Shown here one piece after another: positions 6,722-13,938 of a DNA stretch of 36,842 nucleotides. Each line of letters begins with the position of its first letter. The first letter of the stretch is position 1. A program made the translations under genes and the position numbers. The DNA is from Acidimicrobiales bacterium (GTDB lineage Bacteria; Actinomycetota; Acidimicrobiia; Acidimicrobiales; VFJN01): NCBI GenBank assembly GCA_030681555.1, contig JAUXRW010000094.1, positions 1 through 36,842 on the forward strand. The letters run 5' to 3'. Under the pieces are notes generated by a model. The model saw only the letters and a program-made list of their open reading frames with translations, was not told the DNA's origin and searched no databases.

Positions 6722-8031
6722 CTGAACGCTCCGGCGGGCCCGGGCGCTCCCCCGCACACCTCGGCGATGCTCGCCGCAACCACGGTGACGATGCGCTCGA
6801 TCTCCGCCGCCGTGCTCGTGAGGATCGGCATGAGGACGACGACGTCGCCGAGTGGCCGGATCAGGACCCCCCGCTCGACGCATGCCGCCGAGACCCGCCT
6901 GCCCCAGCGCAGGGTTTCGGCCGGTGGGGCCAGCTCGATCCCCACCATCAGGCCTCGCTGCCGGACGGCGGCCACGCCGTGAAGGGGCGCGACGAGTTCG
7001 GCCAGCAGCGCCTCCAGCTCCCCGGCCCGCGCGGCCACCCCGGCGAGGACATCGAGCTCGTCGAAGAGCTCCAAGTGGCGGAGCGCCACCGCCGCGGCCA
7101 GCGCGTTCCCACTGTAGGAGTGCCCGTGGTAGAGCGTGCGCTCGGAGAGGTCGGGGCCCAGGAAGGAACTGAACACGCGGTCGCTCACGACCGTGGCCGA
7201 CAGGGGCAGGTACCCACCGGTGATCCCCTTGCCGAGGCACAGGATGTCCGCCCGTACCCCGCACTGGTCGAGGGCGAAGAGGGTCCCCGTGCGCCCGAAC
7301 CCCGTGGCCACCTCGTCGCAGACGAGGAGCACGTCGTGGCGGCGGCACGTCCCGGCCAGGCCGGCCACGAAGGCCGGGTCGCACATCGCCATCCCGGCGG
7401 CACCCTGCACGAGGGGCTCGACGACGACGGCGGCGAGCGTGGGGGCGTGCTCCTCGAGGAGCGCCTCCGCCGCCGCGAGGTCGCCGTAGGGCGCGCGGCG
7501 AACCGGGAACCGCAGGGGGTCGAAGACGTCGGTGCCGAAGCCGCCGTCCCCCAGCGAGAGCGACCCGATCGTGTCGCCGTGGTACGCCCCGGTGAAGGCC
7601 AGGTAGTGGGTGCGCTTCGTCGGCCCCTGGTTCGTCCAGTGCTGGAAGGCGATCTTCAGGGCCTGTTCCACCGCGGCGGCACCGTCGCTGGCGAACAGGA
7701 TGTGCGGGCCGTCGACCGGCACCCGGGCGGCCAGAGCCTCGGCCAGCTCGACGACCACCCGGTTGCCGTTCCCGAGCATCGTCGAGTGCGCCACCCGGTC
7801 GATCTGGCCCCGCAGGGCGGCATCGAGCTCGGGCACGCGGTGGCCCAGCGTGGTGACCCAGAGCGAGGAGATGGCGTCCAGGTAGCGGCGCCCCTCGACG
7901 TCGATGAGCTCGCGGCCGTCGGCCGCCTCCACGACGATCGGTGCGTTCTCGGCATAGGCCGCCATCTGCGTGAACCCGTGCCAGACGACGGCCGCGTCGC
8001 GGGCCACCCAGGCACTGTGGTCGTCGGCCAT
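6718..8031 (-). CDS. bioA: Adenosylmethionine-8-amino-7-oxononanoate aminotransferase BioA
   Basis: A 437-residue class III aminotransferase that uses S-adenosylmethionine as amino donor to make 7,8-diaminopelargonate. The sequence shows the substrate-binding SSLWV segment (55-59), FTGAYHGDTIGS (PLP phosphate region, 146-157), CDEVATGFGRTG (238-249) and the PLP lysine K268 in CLGKGITGGYLP. YHGHSYSGN follows later in the chain. The start codon ATG 8031 lies 7 bases after a TAGCGT -10 box, so the operon message is probably leaderless. Longer in-frame extensions upstream would run through the tRNA-Gly gene and are rejected. bioB and pimelate-forming genes are not in this window. The order bioA-F-D with overlapping ends is the common actinobacterial arrangement. 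Confidence 0.95.
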   Translation of the reverse strand: MADDHSAWVARDAAVVWHGFTQMAAYAENAPIVVEAADGRELIDVEGRRYLDAISSLWVTTLGHRVPELDAALRGQIDRVAHSTMLGNGNRVVVELAEALAARVPVDGPHILFASDGAAAVEQALKIAFQHWTNQGPTKRTHYLAFTGAYHGDTIGSLSLGDGGFGTDVFDPLRFPVRRAPYGDLAAAEALLEEHAPTLAAVVVEPLVQGAAGMAMCDPAFVAGLAGTCRRHDVLLVCDEVATGFGRTGTLFALDQCGVRADILCLGKGITGGYLPLSATVVSDRVFSSFLGPDLSERTLYHGHSYSGNALAAAVALRHLELFDELDVLAGVAARAGELEALLAELVAPLHGVAAVRQRGLMVGIELAPPAETLRWGRRVSAACVERGVLIRPLGDVVVLMPILTSTAAEIERIVTVVAASIAEVCGGAPGPAGAFR

Positions 8032-8038
8032 CTGGGTC

Positions 8039-8044
8039 ACGCTA
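8039..8044 (-). promoter_or_regulatory. -10 box of leaderless promoter for bioAFD
   Basis: On the minus strand TAGCGT is followed by 7 bases and then the bioA ATG. There is no room for a Shine-Dalgarno sequence. No inverted repeat suggesting a BioQ-type operator was recognised next to it. Confidence 0.55.
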
Positions 8045-8083
8045 GTGGGCGGCCCCGGACGCTCGGAACGGCCGCCGGACAGC

Positions 8084-8112
8084 AAGAAACCCCCGCCTGA
8101 GCAGGGGCTTCT
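8084..8112 (-). terminator. Rho-independent terminator after tRNA-Gly
   Basis: On the minus strand, just after the tRNA, AAGCCCCTGC pairs with the complementary GCGGGGGTTT across a short TCAG loop. This gives about ten pairs, including two wobbles, and is followed by TTTCTT. It separates tRNA-Gly from the bioA promoter. Confidence 0.75.
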
Positions 8113-8113
8113 C

Positions 8114-8189
8114 TGGAGCGGACGACGGGATTCGAACCCGCGACCCCAACCTTGGCAAGGTTGTGCTCTACCAGCTGAGCCACGTCCGC
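8114..8189 (-). tRNA. tRNA-Gly (anticodon GCC)
   Basis: On the minus strand the cloverleaf is complete. The acceptor stem is GCGGACG/CGTCCGC, the D stem GCTC/GAGC, and the anticodon stem CAACC/GGTTG carries loop TTGCCAA (anticodon GCC). The T stem GCGGG/CCCGT encloses TTCGAAT. The discriminator is U and CCA (8114-8116) is encoded. It has its own promoter and terminator. Confidence 0.97.
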
Positions 8190-8200
8190 GTGAGCCAGCG

Positions 8201-8230
8201 ACGATAGCAGGGGCCCCGATCGGCACCCAA
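8201..8230 (-). promoter_or_regulatory. Promoter of tRNA-Gly
   Basis: On the minus strand a TTGGGT -35-like box (8225-8230), an 18-base spacer and a TATCGT -10 box (8201-8206) precede the tRNA 5' end by 11 bases. Confidence 0.55.
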
Positions 8231-8329
8231 CCATCGCACCACGGCGCGAGGGGGAGATGACGGGTCGGGTGTCGAACAAGTCCGGAGGGTCCGGGGGCGG
8301 GGCGATGCCCGCCACCGCTCCGGATTGGG

Positions 8330-8335
8330 TACGGT
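8330..8335 (+). promoter_or_regulatory. Probable -10 box of the Liv-type transporter locus
   Basis: TACGGT on the plus strand lies about 40 bases before the chosen ATG at 8376. It would give a short leader containing AGGGGG (8360-8365) as ribosome binding site. A nine-codon frame from ATG 8350 ends next to the gene start and is probably chance. Confidence 0.4.
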
Positions 8336-8375
8336 CCGAGACCGCGACGATGGATACTCAGGGGGTCGCAAAGGA

Positions 8376-9788
8376 ATGAGGGTCGCACGACCGGCGTACC
8401 GCCGCACGGCCAAGGTCGCGGTCGGCGTCAGCCTGCTGACGGTCCTGACGTTCCTCGTCAGCGCCCCGGGCTCGGCCGCCCCCACCCAGGAGGCTGCCTT
8501 CAACCCCGGCACGGGCAGCGCCATCGCCGTCGGCTACAAGGTGAACCCCGTCTTCGGGAACCTCAGCTTCGGCGTGACCGCGGCTGAGTCCGTGGCCGGC
8601 CACCAGAACACTGGGTCGAGCGCCCAGAGCAAGGCGATCAACCTCGGCGTCATCGGCGTGACGCTCGGCGGGGAGGGCTGCGACGGCGCCGACCCGACGC
8701 TGCCCGCCGACCAGCAGCCGCAGGCCGTCATCGTCAACGCCGACGACGAGGGCGCCGCCGAAGGCCGGACGGCCACCGAGGCCGGCGGCCTCATCTCCAT
8801 GTCGGCCCGGGCGACCAAGGACCCGATCGCCGAGGCCACCACCACGATCGCGCCCCTCGGTGATATGGCGTCGGTGTACGTGGCCGGGGGCCAGAGCTCC
8901 GTCCAGTCCGGGCTCATCGGCGAGGGCCTCCGTGAAGCCAAGGCGGCGACCGAGCTCGGCGACGTGCACTTGCTGGGTGGCGCCATCACGCTGCGGGGGA
9001 TGCGCTGGGAAGCGGTCCAGCAGACGGGCGCCGCCACCACCAGCACCGGCAGGTTCAGCCTCGGCGCCCTCCTCCTCGGCGGCGTGCCGATTCCGCTGCC
9101 GAACGACGCGCTCGGGCAGATCCAGGTGCTCGGCGACACGCTGAGCTCGCTCGGACTGGCGTTCACCCCGCCCTCCACCCACGTGGAGCAGGGCACCGTG
9201 TTCGTCGACCCCCTCACCATCGGGATCGTCCCGTCCCAGCTACGCGACGGGATCATCGGTCCGATCCTGGGCGGTGCGCAGGACTTCCGGGAAGCGTTGA
9301 CCACGGCGCTCTCCACGATCGGATGTGGCGGCAACCCAGATCTGCTCGGCAACAACGCCTCCACCGCCGTCACGGTGCTCGATCTGGCCCTCGGCACGGT
9401 CAGCGGCGCCGGGCGCCTCACCGTGGAACTCGGCGGCGTGCAGGCCACCACGGCCGACATCGCCGGCTTCAGCGGCCTCGGCGTCACTCCCGCCCTGCCC
9501 GCCCTGCCCGCCCTGCCGAGCCTGCCCTCCGGTGGCCTACCGAGCCTCGGGACCGGCGGCACCCCCGGCTTCAGTGGGTCCACCCCGCCGGTCCTCAACG
9601 ACACCCCGGGCGGAGGCGGCGGCCCCGGCATCGTGCAGCCGGTCGAGCCGATCGCCGACCTCAAGGGCGAGCGTGGAGGGGTCCTGCTCGCCGTCGCGAC
9701 TGCGGGGATCCTCCTGCTGCTCGCGACTGCTGAGCTGGACCGCCGCAAGATGCTGCGGGCCCAGCGAGAGATCCCCCTGGAGGCCTGA
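8376..9788 (+). CDS. Unrecognised secreted, C-terminally membrane-anchored protein at the head of an ABC transporter locus
   Basis: A 470-residue protein I cannot assign to a family. Residues 1-35 form a signal peptide: basic RVARPAYRRTAK, a hydrophobic core, then APGSAA as a likely cleavage site. The body is small-residue-rich and beta-like, with repeated GxxxxTL/GGxx patterns and only two cysteines. Near residues 372-400 a Pro-Ala-Leu run (PALPALPALPSLPS) and a Gly-rich stretch form a wall-spanning linker. Residues 435-452 are a membrane helix followed by a basic tail (LDRRKMLRAQRE). The topology is therefore outside the cell, tethered at the C terminus. It overlaps the substrate-binding-protein gene by one base (TGATG), so it is co-made with the transporter. 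It may be a surface accessory of the uptake system or a scaffold. ATG 8376 is preferred over an upstream in-frame ATG at 8325 because it sits at the signal peptide. Confidence 0.7.
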   Translation: MRVARPAYRRTAKVAVGVSLLTVLTFLVSAPGSAAPTQEAAFNPGTGSAIAVGYKVNPVFGNLSFGVTAAESVAGHQNTGSSAQSKAINLGVIGVTLGGEGCDGADPTLPADQQPQAVIVNADDEGAAEGRTATEAGGLISMSARATKDPIAEATTTIAPLGDMASVYVAGGQSSVQSGLIGEGLREAKAATELGDVHLLGGAITLRGMRWEAVQQTGAATTSTGRFSLGALLLGGVPIPLPNDALGQIQVLGDTLSSLGLAFTPPSTHVEQGTVFVDPLTIGIVPSQLRDGIIGPILGGAQDFREALTTALSTIGCGGNPDLLGNNASTAVTVLDLALGTVSGAGRLTVELGGVQATTADIAGFSGLGVTPALPALPALPSLPSGGLPSLGTGGTPGFSGSTPPVLNDTPGGGGGPGIVQPVEPIADLKGERGGVLLAVATAGILLLLATAELDRRKMLRAQREIPLEA

Positions 9789-11764
9789 TGTCCGCACCCG
9801 TGCTCGACGCCAACCCGCCGCGCGGCCACTTCAGCGTGTGGCAGCGCATCATGCGGGGCTACGGCCCGCTTGCGGTGTTCGCGCTCCTGATCCTGCTGCT
9901 CTCGGTGCTCGTGCCGTCGAAGGTGCAGGACGACGTCGCCACGGGCGCCCTCACCGGCGCCACCACTCCCAACGGGGCGGCCGCCGGCGTCGGCACCACG
10001 GCCACGGCTGCGTACTCGATCGAGATCACCGGAGCGCCCACCGGGGGTGCCTTCACCCTCACGGCCACCGTGGCCGGCGAGACCCAGGAGACCGAACCGA
10101 TCGGGTTCGACGCCACGGCCGACGACATCGACCAGTCCCTCGAGGCGCTCAGCAGCATCGGATCGGGCAAGGTCGTGGCCAGCGGGGCCAACCCCTACTC
10201 CGTCGCCTTCTCCGGCGACGTCGCCACCAAGGACGTGACCCTCGCCCTCGGCGACAACCAGCTCACCGGCGGTACCAACCCCAATGTCACCGTCACCAAG
10301 ATCGCCGCCACCGAGGGCAGCGCCGGGACCGAGGGGACGGCGGGCACTGCGGGCTCCGGCGGCCAGGCCGGCACGGGCGTCGCTGCAGCGGCCATGGCCT
10401 GCCCCGACCGGCAGGACCAGGTGCCGGGCGACCCCTACTCCCCGCCCTGTGCCGCGTTCTCGGGCGACAACGGCGGCGGCACCCACAAGGGCGTCAGCGG
10501 CGACACCATCAAGGTCGCGTTCCGGGTGCTCAACGAGCGTGGCTTCCAGCAGACGCTCGCCGACCTCGCCGGTGCCTCTCTGGTGGACTCGCCGAACACC
10601 ATCACCAAGACGGTCACGGCGCTGGCCGACTACTTCAACCAGCGCTTCCAGTTCTACGGCCGGAAGATGGAGATCGTCTTCTACGACGGCCAGGGCTCGA
10701 ACACGAACGAGCTCCTCGGCGGGGGCCGTGACAAGGCGGAGGCCGATGCCATCCGCGTCGCCGAGGAGATCGGCGCCTTCGCCGACCTCTCCGCCACGTC
10801 GGAGCCCTATGCCGGTGCCCTCGCCAAGCGCGGCGTGATCGCCTTCGGCACGCCGTACCTCTCCCGCGCCTGGCACGAGCAGCGGGCACCGTTCGCCTGG
10901 AGCCTCGCCACCGACGGCTCGATCGTCTCCGAGCTGGCCGCCGAGTACGCCGTGAACCGTCTCTACGACAAGCCCGCGGCCTACGCCGGCGGCAACGGCG
11001 GCGACGGCCGGCCGCTGAAGGACCGGCCGCGAGCCTTCGCCACCCTCGCCCCCGAGAACTCGTGGTACCAGGAGTCGGTCGACAACGCGACGGCGATCAT
11101 CACCAAGGCAGGCAAGGACCCGGGCTTCAACCGCAAGTACGTCCTCGACCTGGCGACGATGTCCGACCAGGCCACCGGGATCATCGCCCAGATGAAGGAC
11201 CGCAACATCACCACGATCGTCTGCGGCTGCGACCCGATCCTGCCGGTCTTCCTGTCCGGCGTGGCCGCTCGCGAGCAGTACTTCCCGGAGTTCATCATCG
11301 TCGGCACCGCCCTCACCGACGCCGACATCGTGGGCCAGCTCTGGAACCAGGACTTCGCCGCCCACGCCTTCGGCGTCAGCTCGCTGAACGGCTTCCAGCG
11401 GCCCACCGACACGATCGCCTACGCGGCGTACAAGTCGGTCCGCCAGGACGAGCCGGCCTTCTCGGTCGACCTCATCTACTACCAGATGTACATGTTGGCG
11501 ATCGGCATCCAGGGCGCCGGGCCGGGCCTCACGCCCGCGTCGTTCGAGGCCGGGATGTTCAACTACCCGGAGAAGTCCGGTCCGGTCGGCCTCTGGAAGT
11601 TCGGCCCGGGCGACCGCACGGCGGCCAACGACGTGCGCGAGATCTACTGGGACCGCAACGCCGTCTCCACCTACAACGGCAAGAACGGCGCCTACGTCGG
11701 CACGAGCAACGAACGCTGGCAGACCGGGCAGATCCCCGCCGGGAACCCGGGCAAGCCGGCGTGA
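9788..11764 (+). CDS. Membrane-anchored Liv-type ABC substrate-binding protein with an extra N-terminal beta domain
   Basis: A 658-residue protein. Residues 25-43 are a hydrophobic helix without a lipobox, so it is anchored by an uncleaved signal-anchor rather than as a lipoprotein. Residues about 75-172 resemble a beta-sandwich repeat of large bacterial surface proteins (GGAFTLTATV, IGFDATADDIDQSLEALSSIG, PYSVAFSG). A Gly/Thr/Ala linker follows. From about residue 225 onward is a type-I periplasmic binding fold of the branched-chain amino acid/amide group, seen in DTIKVAFRVLNERG, VAEEIGAFADL and IAFGTPYLSRAWHEQRAPFAW, with a later TTIVCGCDPILPVFLSGVA block. The ligand is probably an amino acid, amide or similar small molecule, but cannot be named. 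The start overlaps the preceding stop, and the 3' end overlaps the permease GTG by four bases. The usual length is about 400, so the extra ~220 N-terminal residues are unusual. Confidence 0.85.
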   Translation: MSAPVLDANPPRGHFSVWQRIMRGYGPLAVFALLILLLSVLVPSKVQDDVATGALTGATTPNGAAAGVGTTATAAYSIEITGAPTGGAFTLTATVAGETQETEPIGFDATADDIDQSLEALSSIGSGKVVASGANPYSVAFSGDVATKDVTLALGDNQLTGGTNPNVTVTKIAATEGSAGTEGTAGTAGSGGQAGTGVAAAAMACPDRQDQVPGDPYSPPCAAFSGDNGGGTHKGVSGDTIKVAFRVLNERGFQQTLADLAGASLVDSPNTITKTVTALADYFNQRFQFYGRKMEIVFYDGQGSNTNELLGGGRDKAEADAIRVAEEIGAFADLSATSEPYAGALAKRGVIAFGTPYLSRAWHEQRAPFAWSLATDGSIVSELAAEYAVNRLYDKPAAYAGGNGGDGRPLKDRPRAFATLAPENSWYQESVDNATAIITKAGKDPGFNRKYVLDLATMSDQATGIIAQMKDRNITTIVCGCDPILPVFLSGVAAREQYFPEFIIVGTALTDADIVGQLWNQDFAAHAFGVSSLNGFQRPTDTIAYAAYKSVRQDEPAFSVDLIYYQMYMLAIGIQGAGPGLTPASFEAGMFNYPEKSGPVGLWKFGPGDRTAANDVREIYWDRNAVSTYNGKNGAYVGTSNERWQTGQIPAGNPGKPA

Positions 11765-13938
11765 TCGACGATCTCCGGGAGCGTCTCGACGACCTCCCCC
11801 GCCCGGTCCGGATCGGCGGCGCCGTCGTGCTCGTGGCCGTCTTGGTGTGGGCGATCTACAACGCCCCCGGCACCGGTCCATACCTCGACGAGAAGGCGCC
11901 GTGGGGCATCGTCGTCGCCGGCATGATCGTCGGCACGGTGACGGCCCTGCTGGCGATGGGCCTCATCCTCATCTACCGGACAAACCGGTTCATCAACTTC
12001 GCCTACGGCTCGATGGGCAGCTTCGCCGGGGTGATCGCCATCGGCCTCCACCTCGAGAAGGGCATGAACTTCTTCGTCGCCCTCGGGATCGGCGTCGCCA
12101 TCGGCATCGCCACCGGGGCCCTCGTCGATCTCATCGTGCGACGGTTCCGGACGTCCTCGCGCCTCATCCTCACGGTGGCCAGCATCGGCATCGGCCAGAT
12201 GCTCGCCGTGGCCGAGCTCCTCATCGCCACCAAGGCCATCGGCTTCGTGTCCCTGACCGGCGGGTTCACGATCCCCCTCGACATCACCCTGGACATGGGC
12301 GTGAAGACGCTCACCGGCGACGAGATCCTCATCGGCATGGTCATCCCGCCGGTGCTGGCCGGGCTCGCCTGGTTCCTCCTCCGCACCGACGTCGGCATCG
12401 CGGTGCGGGCGGCGGCCGAGAACTCCGACCGGGCCCTCCTGCTCGGCATCCCGATCAAACGTCTCTCCACCATCGTCTGGATGGTCGCCGGCGGCCTGGC
12501 GGCCCTGACCTTCGTCCTCAAGGCCCCCTTCTCCGGTGTCGTGCCGGGCGTCGCGTCGGCCGGTCCCGTGGTGCTGCTGCCGGCCCTCGCCGCTGCCGTC
12601 GTCGCCCGCATGGAGTCGTTGCCGATCGCGTTCGGCGCCGGCGTGGCCCTCGGCATCGTCGAGCAGGTCGTGCGCTGGAACACCAGCGGCTCCCCCACGT
12701 TCCAGAACATGGTGTTCCTCGTCGTGATCCTGGGGGCGCTCCTGCTGCAGCGCGGCAAGCTCTCGAGGGCGGAGGAGTCGGGCACGTCCTCGTGGTCGGC
12801 CACCGCGGTGCTGAAACCGATCCCCGAGGAGCTCCGGCGACTGCCCGAGGTGCTCTGGACGAAGCGCGCCCTCGCCGTGGTGCTCGCCCTCGTCGTGCTG
12901 ATCGTGCCGAACACCTGGGGACCGTCGAACCAGTTCCTCGCCGCCCTCGGGATCGTGTGGGCGATGGTCGCGGTGTCGCTCGTGGTGCTCACCGGCTGGG
13001 GCGGTCACATCAGCCTCGGCCAGTTCGCCATCGTGGGCGTGGGCGCACTGGTGGCTGGCAACCTGATCGCCGACTACAACACCGATCTCCTCCTCGTGCT
13101 CCTGGCCTCGGGCACGGCCGGCGCGATCATCTCGCTCCTCGTCGGGCTCCCCGCGCTCCGCATCAAGGGGCTGTTCCTGGCCGTCACCACGCTCGCCCTC
13201 GCGGTGGCGCTCGACCGCTACGTCATCAACGTCAACAACTTCCCGTCGATCCTCCCGAGTGGCGTCGACCGGCCGCTCTTCCTCGAGCGCATCGAGTTGA
13301 GCGACGGGTACAACATGTACGTCTTCTGCCTGGCGTTCCTGCTGCTGGCGATCCTCGCCGCCCAAGGCGTGCGCAAGGCCCGCGCCGGGCGCGTGATCAT
13401 CGCCACCCGGGACAACGAGCGGGCGGCGGACGCAGCCGCGGTGCCGACCACGCAGGTGAAGCTGGCTGCCTTCCTTCTGGCCGGCGTCGTCGCCGGTGTC
13501 GCCGGCGGACTGCACGTCCTGCTGCTCACCAGCGTCGAGTTCGGCAGCTACCCGCCCTACGACTCCATCAACCTGTTCGCCACAGCGGTGATCGGCGGCC
13601 TCGGCTCGATCGCAGGAGCGGTCACGGGCGTGCTGCTGTTCCGGTACATCGAGACGATCACCGCCCTCGGCGACATCCGGCCACTTCTCACCGGCGGCGT
13701 GCTGCTGATCGTGCTGCTCGTGCTGCCCGGTGGCATCGGCCAGCTGATCTACAACCTGCGGGATCGCATCCTGATCCGGGTCGCCGAGCGGCGCGGCATC
13801 CTCGTGCCCAGCCTCGTGGCCGACAAGCGGGAGGCCGGGGCCAAGCACGCCGAAAACGAGGTGGGGCTGCTGCAGGGCGCCTTGAGCGATGCGCCGTCGC
13901 CGACACCGGTCCGCGAGCCGGCGGGAACGGCGTCGTGA
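11761..13938 (+). CDS. Fused LivH-LivM type branched-chain amino acid ABC permease
   Basis: A 725-residue polytopic membrane protein joining both permeases of a HAAT-family importer. After a first membrane helix (about residues 18-37), residues to about 340 correspond to LivH, with GLILIYRTNRFINFAYGSMG and the AAAENSDRALLLGIPI cytoplasmic coupling loop. A hydrophilic link (RGKLSRAEESGTSSWSATA) follows. Residues from about 365 correspond to LivM, with LTGWGGHISLGQFAIVGVGA, LPALRIKGLFLAVTTLALA and the coupling loop RVIIATRDNERAADAAAV. Normally these are two proteins. The start is GTG at 11761, inside a GTGA overlap with the preceding stop. The stop again overlaps the ATPase gene as GTGA. The last ~60 residues are a soluble, partly charged tail of unknown use. 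Confidence 0.9.
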   Translation: MIDDLRERLDDLPRPVRIGGAVVLVAVLVWAIYNAPGTGPYLDEKAPWGIVVAGMIVGTVTALLAMGLILIYRTNRFINFAYGSMGSFAGVIAIGLHLEKGMNFFVALGIGVAIGIATGALVDLIVRRFRTSSRLILTVASIGIGQMLAVAELLIATKAIGFVSLTGGFTIPLDITLDMGVKTLTGDEILIGMVIPPVLAGLAWFLLRTDVGIAVRAAAENSDRALLLGIPIKRLSTIVWMVAGGLAALTFVLKAPFSGVVPGVASAGPVVLLPALAAAVVARMESLPIAFGAGVALGIVEQVVRWNTSGSPTFQNMVFLVVILGALLLQRGKLSRAEESGTSSWSATAVLKPIPEELRRLPEVLWTKRALAVVLALVVLIVPNTWGPSNQFLAALGIVWAMVAVSLVVLTGWGGHISLGQFAIVGVGALVAGNLIADYNTDLLLVLLASGTAGAIISLLVGLPALRIKGLFLAVTTLALAVALDRYVINVNNFPSILPSGVDRPLFLERIELSDGYNMYVFCLAFLLLAILAAQGVRKARAGRVIIATRDNERAADAAAVPTTQVKLAAFLLAGVVAGVAGGLHVLLLTSVEFGSYPPYDSINLFATAVIGGLGSIAGAVTGVLLFRYIETITALGDIRPLLTGGVLLIVLLVLPGGIGQLIYNLRDRILIRVAERRGILVPSLVADKREAGAKHAENEVGLLQGALSDAPSPTPVREPAGTAS

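Noticed and set aside
8350-8379. Nine-codon ORF just before the surface-protein gene as a leader peptide
   Set aside because: It has no ribosome binding site or distinctive composition, and the stop overlap with the next ATG can be chance.
8534-11881. A minus-strand open frame of more than 1100 codons opposite the transporter genes
   Set aside because: Its translation is a repetitive Arg/Gly/Val composition with no domain, lying antisense to clearly conserved genes. Such long antisense frames are normal at this GC content.
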